Of a DNA stretch of 57,256 nucleotides, positions 19,245 to 28,146 are shown piece after piece. The notes beneath the pieces are model-generated. The model was not told where the DNA came from. It made no database searches and saw only the letters and a list, made by a program, of their open reading frames with translations. The translations under genes were made by a program, and so were the position numbers. The DNA comes from an uncultured Planctomycetaceae bacterium. Its GTDB lineage: Bacteria; Planctomycetota; Planctomycetia; Pirellulales; Pirellulaceae. The DNA lies in assembly GCA_937862885.1 (NCBI GenBank), contig CALMEE010000130.1, forward strand, positions 1-57,256, written 5' to 3'. How positions within the stretch are numbered: the first letter of the stretch is position 1; each line of letters starts with the position of its first letter.

Positions 19245-21995
19245 CTAAATTGGGCTTACCAATCGACCGAAAGTTGTTTCGGGTTCCGTTAGGTTGATCG
19301 CAAATCGTTGATCAACATTGTTTGTCTTGCTATACAAGTCTAGCAAGTCAATACGTTGTCCATTGAACTCAAGCGTTTCCACCCGCGATCCTCCCCAAAG
19401 CTGATCCTTAATACGCACAGACATTTGCGTTACAGGTTCGCCTGCTAATCTCACATCGATGACGAGGTCTCGATTCAAGCGTCGGAAATAAAAGTTCTCC
19501 GAGAAGTCGTTAAAGCCAAGATCAGGCATTGCAACAAACCGAACGATATCGCGTCCACCGCCTTGCCGTTCATCGATAATATTATGGCCATCTCCCAATG
19601 TGAATTGGTAGATGTCGTGGCCAGAGTTGCCGATCAAGATGTCGTTACCGCCGTTGCCGATGAGCAAGTCGTTACCGACCCCACCCACCAGTACGTTATC
19701 GTAATCGTTTCCAATGATTGTGTCATTACCCAATCCGCCCACGGCGTTTTCAATGATCGAACCAAAGTTAATGAAGACGTTCTGGGTTTCACCGTTGATT
19801 GAACTGAACGAGCCTTCACGCAAGTCCAAGAAGTTGTCGAAAATTGAAACATCAACGGCCAGCGTATCGATTCCTCCCGAGTCGGTGATCACATCCGCAA
19901 ATCGTTGCTTTCCGCCCCAATAATTCTGAATATCGTATCGAGTATTCCCCGAATTTATATTGCCCTGGCCATACAGGTACAATAGCGTCGCATCACCGTA
20001 CAGACCGAAGGATCGCGTAAACAAACCATCGTTTCGACTTCCTGGTGTGTACATGATCGAGTAATCATGAAGTCCCAGTGCAGGCGGTAACACCGGTGCA
20101 TTCTGGTTTCCGGGATTGCCTTCTGTAAAGTATGGGTGTTTCAGACCCAAAGCGTGTCCTAACTCATGTCGGAAAACCATGCGCTGGAAGCCATCGAGGG
20201 CCCATGCGGCCGCGGTATCGACAAACGTGTTACCATAATTTAGCCAGATATCACCCCCGGCAAAGCCGGTACGTGGGTCTTGTGGGAAGAATGCAAATGC
20301 CGCAGCCGTGTCTTCAGGATCGATGTATCCGTGAATTCGAATAATGCCATGAGGCCCGAATTCAGGATGCACGGTTGTGTCAGAGACCTCGACGAAGTCA
20401 ATGCGGTCAAAGGTTTGCGTCCAGCGAGCGAATTCATCCCGCATTGCTTGCCGACCAACTGTCGCCATGACGTAAAACTCATCTGGGTCAGCGGATCCAG
20501 TTGGCCGACCATCTTGTGGATAATTTTCCGCAAAACTGTAAGTGAGAACAACTTTGTCCTGTCCCGGGAAATAAAGCATCCAATTGTTCGGATTCTCTTG
20601 ATCTGTGAAATGAGAATCACGCATTTCAGGTTCGCTTCGAATCGTGATGCGTTCCCATGGGGTGTAGAATTCGCCGTTAAAGGCTCGCACGAAAATCTCG
20701 TCGATTTGTCGGTTGTCCCATTTGCCGCTTTCGAAACGAAGCTGAGAAAATTGTTGTCGAGACAAAGTATGTACGGTTTGAGTTTGTAAGAAGTTATTCG
20801 CCCCAAATACCAAATTTCCAGTTAAGTCGACTAACGGATTTGGATTCGTCGACGATGCATCAAAGATTTGGTACGTCGAGTAAATCGGGCCTTTATCCAG
20901 CTTTGTAAGCTGTTCAAAAACGCTGATCCGTTCAATTTCTTCGAGCGCGACGATTTCAGGACGCTTGAAGCGCGGTAACTCTCGCGAAGTGACGCGGACT
21001 GTCTGAATTGGACTCCAGAATTTTCCGTCAAATGCCTGAACTCGTAACTCGTCAGCTCGATTGATGGCCGCTGTCGTAAAGGTCACCAAATTCAACTGAT
21101 CCGCAGAAACTTCGTGCCACACACCATGTTCGAGACGCACACCGTTAATTGAGATATACGCCGAGTTTTGCGGAACGCTAGTGTCGAGGAATCGATACCG
21201 CTTGGGAGTATTTCCGTCCGCATCTGACACCGAAACCAACGACTCCATTGAGGTCGTAAAATTCTGGGGCAACACGATAGAGAACGGGGCGACGAAAGGT
21301 CGGCTGAGATTTTCAAGCGTCGTAGCATTGATATACGCTGGAGCAGACCATTGTCCACCCACATTGGGTGCACCGTCTCTAGCTCGAATTACCAACGTTT
21401 CAGTCTGACCATTCAGTGCTCCTACCCAATACAACTCAGGCAATTCCTTCATATCCAAGACATAAAAGAATTCATTCTGCGGCATCTTCTGGCCTTTGAA
21501 CTCAAAGTAACCAGAAGCAGCATGTATATTTGTGTCTTTCATCAGCAAGCGATCAATCGGCCATCCATCCGGATCGAATATGTTCAGCATATCCATGACA
21601 CGAACTTTTTCGTAGGACACTACACTGATTGATCCCTCAATTCGAGGTAACGTTGTATTTGGACGAGCAGAGTAAACGACGAACGAAGTGATGGTACTCC
21701 ACACCGATCCATCGAAAACTTGGACTTCAACTGTATCTTGGCTGACTACACTGCCAGCTCGAAATTCTAAATTACCTAAGTTGGCCGCAGTTACTTGCAC
21801 CCAAACGTTTGCTGCACGCGCGGTTCCATTCAAAAACAATCGTCCAGATCCATTGGCGGGATTTGTATCTCTGAAGCGATACAATGTGATGGGATCGCCG
21901 TCCGGGTCGGAAGCCGAAGCCAAATTAACCCCATTGATCGAAGTATTTAAGAGAGCGACTTGATCTTGAGCTGTTACGATAGGTGGTCTATTCAT
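19245..21995 (-). CDS. Secreted M10 serralysin-like metalloprotease with RTX repeats
   Basis: A 916-aa protein with four N-terminal beta-sandwich-like repeats (each with a DPDG-PI or DADGN-P segment and an AFDGKFWSP-like segment). The peptidase domain has the intact zinc motif HELGHALGLKHP (H608, H612, H618, catalytic E609; numbers approximate) and the Met-turn SIMYTP. RTX calcium-binding repeats follow (GGLGNDTIIGN, GGVGNDLLIGNGGNDILIGNSGHDIYQF). No cleavable signal peptide is present, as in type I-secreted proteases. It is probably exported and activated by calcium. An inactive paralogue lies 86 bases downstream on the same strand, probably cotranscribed. GAGG precedes the ATG. Confidence 0.88.
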   Translation of the reverse strand: MNRPPIVTAQDQVALLNTSINGVNLASASDPDGDPITLYRFRDTNPANGSGRLFLNGTARAANVWVQVTAANLGNLEFRAGSVVSQDTVEVQVFDGSVWSTITSFVVYSARPNTTLPRIEGSISVVSYEKVRVMDMLNIFDPDGWPIDRLLMKDTNIHAASGYFEFKGQKMPQNEFFYVLDMKELPELYWVGALNGQTETLVIRARDGAPNVGGQWSAPAYINATTLENLSRPFVAPFSIVLPQNFTTSMESLVSVSDADGNTPKRYRFLDTSVPQNSAYISINGVRLEHGVWHEVSADQLNLVTFTTAAINRADELRVQAFDGKFWSPIQTVRVTSRELPRFKRPEIVALEEIERISVFEQLTKLDKGPIYSTYQIFDASSTNPNPLVDLTGNLVFGANNFLQTQTVHTLSRQQFSQLRFESGKWDNRQIDEIFVRAFNGEFYTPWERITIRSEPEMRDSHFTDQENPNNWMLYFPGQDKVVLTYSFAENYPQDGRPTGSADPDEFYVMATVGRQAMRDEFARWTQTFDRIDFVEVSDTTVHPEFGPHGIIRIHGYIDPEDTAAAFAFFPQDPRTGFAGGDIWLNYGNTFVDTAAAWALDGFQRMVFRHELGHALGLKHPYFTEGNPGNQNAPVLPPALGLHDYSIMYTPGSRNDGLFTRSFGLYGDATLLYLYGQGNINSGNTRYDIQNYWGGKQRFADVITDSGGIDTLAVDVSIFDNFLDLREGSFSSINGETQNVFINFGSIIENAVGGLGNDTIIGNDYDNVLVGGVGNDLLIGNGGNDILIGNSGHDIYQFTLGDGHNIIDERQGGGRDIVRFVAMPDLGFNDFSENFYFRRLNRDLVIDVRLAGEPVTQMSVRIKDQLWGGSRVETLEFNGQRIDLLDLYSKTNNVDQRFAINLTEPETTFGRLVSPI

Positions 21996-22546
21996 CTCCG
22001 CCTCGATAATCGGAAAAAAGTGGTTCCGCCCGTTTTAATTCGAGCTGAAATCGGTTGATTGGTTCTGTTCAACACACTTGAGTCTCAAAAGCACCTGTCG
22101 CAACAAACGCAAGAGTCCCAAACATGGGAAAAATCCACACAAAAGTGAAAGTTTCCCAACGATTTCAAAACGAACGGATCAACCTTTTGTACTCGATTTT
22201 CGCGATTTTTGTCTATACATGTGATCGTTCTGATCTCATTCAACCCCGAATTCACGAAAATCGGTCGGTAAAAACTTCATTTTATTCAAGTTTTTTGCGT
22301 TGTAAACAAAATTCAATGTGAATTCAAAGAACTTCCGCCCTGGGTCACGCTACGCGCCTGATTATGCGAATTAAAGACATTTTCACTAAAAAAACGTAAA
22401 AAAGTTACCGAAAAAGCGGGATGCAAGCAGGGTTCTAGTTAAACAGGGGCACCTGAAAACCTGGCTTTCCGCTTTATGGCCGTTGTTTAGGTGTTGGCGA
22501 CCTGCGGCTAATTGATGAGTCATTTTCTTAATACTGACCCCAACAT
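21996..22546. other. Intergenic region upstream of the M10 genes
   Basis: About 550 AT-rich bases between the oxidase gene and the M10 gene, both on the minus strand. It should hold the promoter for the M10 pair. A structured element lies at 22413-22475 (listed separately); otherwise nothing is recognised. Confidence 0.45.
22413..22475 (-). terminator. Possible terminator or structured RNA after the oxidase gene
   Basis: AAAGCGG and CCGCTTT form a seven-base-pair outer stem around 49 bases that contain an inner hairpin (CAGG-GGCA-CCTG). On the minus strand the closing arm runs into CCGCTTTTTCGG and more T-rich sequence, as expected for a terminator of the gene ending at 22547. The long loop makes this uncertain. 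Confidence 0.35.
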
Positions 22547-23704
22547 TCATTGCGAATTCACCGAATTGAAACGTGTCGAAAGCTTTAGAAAGTCCATCGA
22601 TGAGAATTCGTTTCCGTCACAAAGTCTAACAAGCTGTTCACCGATAACCGGAGCGAATTTGAAGCCGTGCCCGGAGAATCCGGCGCCGATCGCAATGTTC
22701 TGATGGTGCGGGTGTCGGTCGACAATAAAGTGTTTGTCGGGGGACATCGTGTACATGCAAACCGAGGATCGAACCAAGTCAAAATTGATATTCGGAAATC
22801 GAAAACGCAAGAACGCCTCGATTCTCTCGGTATCCGTTTGTCGCAATGTTCGGTCAAGTGTGTCCGGTTCCGTAATATCCTGCCCGCCCGAATGCTCGGC
22901 CACTTTCATGCCAACACCTTCAAGTCTCGGAAACCCGTAAAAACAATTGTCGTCATCTTCAAAGAGGAAACAAGGCAATAAAGACATTTCACCTTTTATG
23001 TTTTCTGGAACCTCATACCAAATTTGGGGCTTCCTCACGACGCGCAAATTCAAGTTCAAGTCGGTGAGTATTGCAGGTGACCATGGCCCTCCGGTTACGA
23101 TTAGGTTCTTGGTAATAAAATTGCCTTTCGATGTTTGAATCTCGATTGTACCATCAGGCTGACAGTGCCAGTTATGCACCTGCGTGTTAAATTCCGCTTG
23201 GCCGCCGCACATGGTGCCGGCGGTCAAGTGGCTTTGCACGCAATCTTCAACCAATAGATATCCGGCCGTGAGTTCCATGATACAGATCTCGTCGGAACGA
23301 AAACCAATCTTTGGGTACCGCCGCGCTGCTTCGCTGCCATCCATCATTTCGACGGCGAGTTGATGCTCTTCAATACTGGCCTGGAGTCCCTTGATGACAC
23401 TACCGCCAACAGGCCCTACCTGAAGTAAACCATTGAGTCGCATCAGCTGCATGCCCGTAAAGTCTTCAAGCGCGCGCCAGGCCTCGATGGACGCCTGGGC
23501 CAACGGGACGTAATTGGGGTGCTCGTAATAGGCTGTGCGGATGATTCGCGTCACGCCATGAGAACTTCCGAACGAATGTGCTGGGTCGAATCTCTCTAAC
23601 CCAAGAACTCGAACTCCCGTTTTCGCCGCCGCGTAAAATGCAGCACTGCCAATGCCCCCCAAGCCCATCACGGCAAAGTCGTAAACGTTCCCGCCTGTTT
23701 TCAT
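22547..23704 (-). CDS. Monomeric sarcosine / N-methyl-L-tryptophan oxidase-like flavoenzyme
   Basis: A FAD-dependent amine oxidase of the MSOX/SolA family that oxidatively demethylates N-methyl amino acids, giving formaldehyde and hydrogen peroxide. The N-terminal MGLGGIGSAAFYAAAK motif binds FAD. GSSHGVTRIIRTAYYEHPNYVPLA is the family signature near residue 50. VCMYTMSPDKHFIVD carries the Cys that binds FAD covalently in MSOX, followed by IGAGFSGHGFKFAPVIGE. At 385 aa from the ATG at 23704 the length is normal; AGGG lies five bases upstream. The exact substrate cannot be told from sequence. It starts 25 bases after the rnc stop, so the two are probably cotranscribed. Confidence 0.88.
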   Translation of the reverse strand: MKTGGNVYDFAVMGLGGIGSAAFYAAAKTGVRVLGLERFDPAHSFGSSHGVTRIIRTAYYEHPNYVPLAQASIEAWRALEDFTGMQLMRLNGLLQVGPVGGSVIKGLQASIEEHQLAVEMMDGSEAARRYPKIGFRSDEICIMELTAGYLLVEDCVQSHLTAGTMCGGQAEFNTQVHNWHCQPDGTIEIQTSKGNFITKNLIVTGGPWSPAILTDLNLNLRVVRKPQIWYEVPENIKGEMSLLPCFLFEDDDNCFYGFPRLEGVGMKVAEHSGGQDITEPDTLDRTLRQTDTERIEAFLRFRFPNINFDLVRSSVCMYTMSPDKHFIVDRHPHHQNIAIGAGFSGHGFKFAPVIGEQLVRLCDGNEFSSMDFLKLSTRFNSVNSQ

Positions 23705-23728
23705 CAACACCCTGTAGTTTGAAGTTGG

Positions 23729-24436
23729 TTAATCGAGAATAGATTCGCTGGTGAGTTGGTCGATGGCATTTGCGGCTGCCTGTTGTTCGGCCGCTTTCTT
23801 CGTGCTGCCCCATGCCGGAGCGAAATCACGCCCTTGAAAACTGGCACTTACCAAAAATGATTTCTTATGGTCTGGGCCGCGCTCAGCCAAAAGTCGATAG
23901 ATGGGTGATTCGCCAAAACGCTTCTGCACGATTTGCTGCAACTGACTCTTGTAATTGTCGTCGATTTCACTGGCGACGATTTCGTTAAGCTCAATTTCGA
24001 TTTGCTCTAAAAGAACCTGCTTGACGGATTCGATTCCGGAGTCCAGGAAAATTGCTCCAATTAAGGACTCGACCGCGTTCGAAAGCAGCGATCGAGGAAC
24101 TCGCACATTTACGTGGACGCCCCGACCAACCATCAACGCCGGCTCGATGTCAAATCGCTCACCAATTCTGCCGCAGGTCGTGCGACTAACGATTGCCGAT
24201 TTCACTCGTGTCAATTGACCTTCATCCCAGTCGGGGAATCGTTGGTAAAGCAATTCACATACAATGAGTCCCAAGATTGCGTCACCTAAGAATTCCATCC
24301 GTTCATTTGACAGACGCCGATCGTTAGCCTTAGAAGAATGAGTTAAGGCCGTCTGGAGCAATGATATGTTCTGAAAATGATACCCCAAGCGAGCTTCAAG
24401 CGCGCGGAGTTTTTTCAGTTCATCCGATTTAACCAT
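23729..24436 (-). CDS. rnc: Ribonuclease III
   Basis: This endonuclease cleaves double-stranded RNA in rRNA maturation and mRNA decay. The catalytic domain shows the signature NERMEFLGDAILGLIVCELL (Mg-binding Glu and Asp), with DEGQLTRVKSAIVS after it and FLDSG carrying the second acidic cluster (ESLIGAIFLDSG). The C-terminal double-stranded RNA-binding domain spans about 160-235, including the DHKKSFLV strand and GSTKKAAEQQAAANAIDQL helix. The length of 235 aa is typical. It is the first gene of a probable two-gene unit with the flavoenzyme downstream, an unusual pairing without obvious functional link. Confidence 0.95.
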   Translation of the reverse strand: MVKSDELKKLRALEARLGYHFQNISLLQTALTHSSKANDRRLSNERMEFLGDAILGLIVCELLYQRFPDWDEGQLTRVKSAIVSRTTCGRIGERFDIEPALMVGRGVHVNVRVPRSLLSNAVESLIGAIFLDSGIESVKQVLLEQIEIELNEIVASEIDDNYKSQLQQIVQKRFGESPIYRLLAERGPDHKKSFLVSASFQGRDFAPAWGSTKKAAEQQAAANAIDQLTSESILD

Positions 24437-25359
24437 TCAACACTTTCAATTCCTGAGTAGCCAAGCACCCAAGCCGCAATGACTCATCCGAATTTCAACA
24501 AAATCAATGTTCAGCCAAGTTTAATCGATTGCCCATCTCGATGCAGAGTCAATGAGTTAATCCGTAATAGCTTCTATTTGAAACTTTAGCTATACTCCGT
24601 GCAAGGTAGGTATTTCGTGCGATTCTACAAAGGGGGAGTTTGTTCGATGTGTTTAACAGGTGTGGCGTGATTGCCTCCAAGAAAATTCTCGTTGATCAAG
24701 GGGATTGAACTGCCAAATGCCATCGCCACAGGTTCTCAAATGTTAGGTTTTGGCTTACGAATTGTCGCGAGCGTCGAGAAGTTGGAGACAATGTTGAGGA
24801 GTGCTCGCTCCGATCAATGCCTTCCACCAAGAATACAAACGGTAGGAGTAAACGGCGCGTTCATATCTGGTAGACGTCAATTTTAGCTACCGACGTGATT
24901 CGGCATGCCGCAACGTGAGATGCAATGGCTGCAACGAGAAAACTCTTCCAAATCAACTACTTAGAGTTCATTAAGCTGTTGAGTCCAGGTCGATTCATTT
25001 TGAAATTCGTGGTTTGTCGAAATTGTTGAAACTCGTTTGCCGTAAATGCTTCAAGTTTGAGTTTAAGATTATCCGGGCATCTCCATGTGAGAAGAGGAAC
25101 GCATCAGAAAACATTGGCTATCGTTTAGGAAACCGTTCACGAGTTACAACTTTTCAAAATTGGAATCAATCAATACAGGCTGGGCTAATCGTTATCCGTT
25201 GGCCTACGAAGGCATTTGGAGTTTCCTTATGATCGAGTGCACTCTTACGGCTAACAGTTAAACGACTTGAAAACGGTGAACGGTTACACGTTAAACTCAA
25301 CATATTCGTGTCGCATTAGAATGTAACGATCACGCACTGATTCACGCTTGGAGATTGTC
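24437..25359. other. 0.9-kb intergenic region without recognised genes
   Basis: This lies between divergent rnc and sulfatase genes. Two plus-strand frames of about 70 codons (24671-24886 and 25014-25232) lack ribosome binding sites, motifs and convincing composition. I saw no tRNA, no strong hairpin and no mobile element end. It is the largest unexplained gap in the window. Confidence 0.5.
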
Positions 25360-27000
25360 ATGGAAAATAAGAAATCTACGAATCGGAGACAAGTTGGAAG
25401 TGCGCGTTACAGCGCCCGTGTACTTGATCAATTACGCTCTATCAACTTGTGGTTTTGGTTTTCATGCCTTGTGACCCTGGGATATGGCCACACGAATTTT
25501 GTCAGCGGCAGGTTCGCGCCATTGGCATACGGAAATGACGAGCGTGCCATTGCCCCGTTAGTTACAGGAGTCGGGGAAAGCACCGGCGCACCAATTCGTC
25601 TCGAGAAGCCCCCAGCGCGGCCAACCAATGAAAGGGACGCTCCGCCAAACTTGATTTTTATTTTGGCGGATGATCTTGGATACGGCGATTTAGGATGTTA
25701 TGGACAAAAGTTCATTAAGACGCCGAGAATCGATGCATTGGCCGCTGGTGGGTTGCGGTTCACAGATTTTTATGCTGGATCGACCGTTTGTGCGCCATCT
25801 CGTTGCTCTTTGATGACTGGCTTGCATACTGGCCATGCATGGATTCGAGGCAACGGTCGAAAGAGCTTGCGGCATGAGGATGTCACGATTGCGGAAGTGC
25901 TGCGAGAAGCTGGCTATTTCAATGGCATTTGTGGGAAATGGGGACTCGGGATGGAAGACACCGTTGGCATACCGACGGAACAAGGTTTTGATTACTTTTT
26001 TGGATATCTTGATCAAGGACATGCCCATAACTATTACCCAACTTTTTTGTACGAGAACGAGACGCGAATCCAACTGAGTAATGTAGTGCCCAACGAAAGT
26101 CCCTTTGGTGAGGGAAAAGCCAGCGAAAAAAATGAATACAGCCATGACTTAATCATGGAGAAAGCACTCGAATTCATCGTTGAGGCGGACGATCGACCAT
26201 TTTTTCTCTACCTGGCATTGACGATACCTCATGCGAATAACGAGGCGCAGTTAGAAGGCATGGAGGTTCCGGATTACGGCGAGTATCAAGACCTCGATTG
26301 GCCTGACGCGCGAAAAGGGCATGCTGCCATGATCAGCTTGATGGATCGCGATGTGGGACGTTTAGTTGATCACTTGGAACAACTAGGATTGCGCGAGAAC
26401 ACAATCATCTTCTTCAGCTCAGACAATGGACCACACGAAGAGGGAGGTTACAAGCCGGAATGGAATAACTCGCGCGGGCCGCTGCGCGGGATTAAACGCT
26501 CATTGCATGATGGCGGAATTCGCGTGCCCATGATCATAAATTGGCCAAAGCGCATCGCACGTGGGCGTGAATCCAGCCATGTCGCTGCTTTTTGGGATAT
26601 CATGCCGACTTTGGCTGACTTGACCGGCGAATCACCCAACCTGCCGCTGGGAATTGATGGTATTTCTTTCTATCACGAAATTGTAAATGAGCCGCACTTG
26701 CAAACCAGGCATGAAGCTTTGTATTGGTGCTTCTATGAACAAGGAGGTGGGCAGGCGCTACGCATGGGTCCATGGAAACTTGTTCAACAACCTTATCATT
26801 CGCCACCTCGCCTCTACAATTTGGAGAATGACTTGGGGGAAATTCGTGATGTGAGCAAGCAAAATCCTGAAGTCGTTGCTCAAATGGTGCAAATAATGAC
26901 ACAGCAATACATCTTTAATGAGCATTGGCAATTTCCATCTCTAGACGAATGGGAAACACAACAAAGAATCAAGAAAGACGTAAAAAAACAAATCAAATAG
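25360..27000 (+). CDS. Type I sulfatase (arylsulfatase family)
   Basis: The enzyme hydrolyses sulfate esters, in planctomycetes usually on algal polysaccharides. The N-terminus holds a hydrophobic segment (LWFWFSCLVTLGYG, residues about 29-43) acting as an unusually deep signal or anchor. FILADDLGYGDLGCYG supplies calcium ligands. CAPSR at residues 144-148 is the Cys-type sulfatase motif whose Cys becomes formylglycine, followed by LMTGLHTGH. GKWGLG and FFSSDNGPHEEGG are further active-site segments. The ATG at 25360 is chosen because GGAG lies six bases upstream. The maturation enzyme is not in the window. A ROK glucokinase follows after 19 bases, suggesting joint use in sugar catabolism. 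Confidence 0.92.
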   Translation: MENKKSTNRRQVGSARYSARVLDQLRSINLWFWFSCLVTLGYGHTNFVSGRFAPLAYGNDERAIAPLVTGVGESTGAPIRLEKPPARPTNERDAPPNLIFILADDLGYGDLGCYGQKFIKTPRIDALAAGGLRFTDFYAGSTVCAPSRCSLMTGLHTGHAWIRGNGRKSLRHEDVTIAEVLREAGYFNGICGKWGLGMEDTVGIPTEQGFDYFFGYLDQGHAHNYYPTFLYENETRIQLSNVVPNESPFGEGKASEKNEYSHDLIMEKALEFIVEADDRPFFLYLALTIPHANNEAQLEGMEVPDYGEYQDLDWPDARKGHAAMISLMDRDVGRLVDHLEQLGLRENTIIFFSSDNGPHEEGGYKPEWNNSRGPLRGIKRSLHDGGIRVPMIINWPKRIARGRESSHVAAFWDIMPTLADLTGESPNLPLGIDGISFYHEIVNEPHLQTRHEALYWCFYEQGGGQALRMGPWKLVQQPYHSPPRLYNLENDLGEIRDVSKQNPEVVAQMVQIMTQQYIFNEHWQFPSLDEWETQQRIKKDVKKQIK

Positions 27001-27019
27001 GTTTGTCCTAAGACAGTTA

Positions 27020-28027
27020 ATGAATAACGAGACTACGCAGAAGGTTACGATATCTAAGACAACTCAACTATTTGCCGGAATTGACGTTGGCGGAACAAAT
27101 ATCAAGGTCGGATTGGCGAGCGAGGCTGGTGAAATCATCAGTCATACTCGGTTCAAGACTGAACAGAGCCAGGGTCCGCAGCGTGCACTGCAGAAGGCCG
27201 TCGACATTATTCACGAGTCGCTTTCGTTGGCCGGTTTGAGCGGCAGCAACTTGTTAGCTGCAGGCATTGGCACGCCTGGCCCCTTGGATTTGCATACGGG
27301 GAGAATACTGAATCCATCGAACTTACCCGCTTGGCATAACTTCGACGTGCAGAAATACTTACAGGACAAGATTCAATGTCCTGTCACGTTCGCTAACGAT
27401 GCCAATGCAGCTGCTATGGGTGAATATTGGATCGGCAGCGGTCAACAGTATTCAAGCATGGTGTTGTTGACGTTGGGGACTGGTGTCGGTGGCGGCATTG
27501 TCATCGATAATAAGTTAGTGGAAGGTGCGCACAGCTTGGGAGGTGAATGTGGCCATGTCTGCATTGAGTATGGCCCCGAGGCGCGAATTTGTGGTTGCGG
27601 TGTACGTGGTCATTTAGAAGCCTACGCCAGTGCGACCGCCGTCGTGCAGAGATATTGCGAGCGAATGGCAATACCGCGGGACGATCAGCGACCATCGGCC
27701 AGGAAAATTGCGGAAGCGGCTGCTTCGGGTGAGCCTGTTGCGCAGCAGCTAGTCTTGGAGACCAGCGAATTTCTAGCTCGCGGAATTGCCATCATCGGAC
27801 ACGTCATCGATCCGCAGGCAATCGTTCTGGGTGGAGCTATGGACTTTGGTGGAGCGACATCGAAATTGGGACAAGAGTTTTTGGAAACCACCAAGAAGTT
27901 CGTGAAGCAAATGACATTCGCTCCGATCGGCCAAAATGTGACTATCGAATTCGCTCGATTAGGCGGAGCCGCTGGATGGATTGGCGCAGCTGCTCTAGCA
28001 CGATTACGTCATGTTAACGTAGAGTAA
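27020..28027 (+). CDS. ROK-family glucokinase
   Basis: A sugar kinase that phosphorylates glucose or a related hexose with ATP. FAGIDVGGTNIKVGLA near residue 18 is the phosphate-binding motif, GIGTPGPLD and NDANAAAMGEYWIG are sugar-contacting segments (catalytic Asp in NDAN), and LGTGVGGGIV is the second phosphate loop. The ROK zinc motif reads CGCGVRGHLE, so the usual third Cys is His, which can still bind zinc. The length of 335 aa is typical. It starts 19 bases after the sulfatase stop and is probably in one operon with it. Glucokinase is the likeliest activity, but other hexoses are possible. Confidence 0.88.
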   Translation: MNNETTQKVTISKTTQLFAGIDVGGTNIKVGLASEAGEIISHTRFKTEQSQGPQRALQKAVDIIHESLSLAGLSGSNLLAAGIGTPGPLDLHTGRILNPSNLPAWHNFDVQKYLQDKIQCPVTFANDANAAAMGEYWIGSGQQYSSMVLLTLGTGVGGGIVIDNKLVEGAHSLGGECGHVCIEYGPEARICGCGVRGHLEAYASATAVVQRYCERMAIPRDDQRPSARKIAEAAASGEPVAQQLVLETSEFLARGIAIIGHVIDPQAIVLGGAMDFGGATSKLGQEFLETTKKFVKQMTFAPIGQNVTIEFARLGGAAGWIGAAALARLRHVNVE

Positions 28028-28146
28028 AATTGAGACAATGTCTGTGTCCACTTGAATTCCACGGGTATGGTTTGAAATATCGTGATTATCAAGGTCATGT
28101 TACGAATGATACCCCAGACTAATTAGAATCAGTAAGGGATTTTTGA

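Noticed and set aside
20240..20806. Opposed frames of about 170-190 codons inside the M10 protease gene
   Set aside because: These are shadows of the protease coding region, whose own frame has HELGH and RTX motifs.
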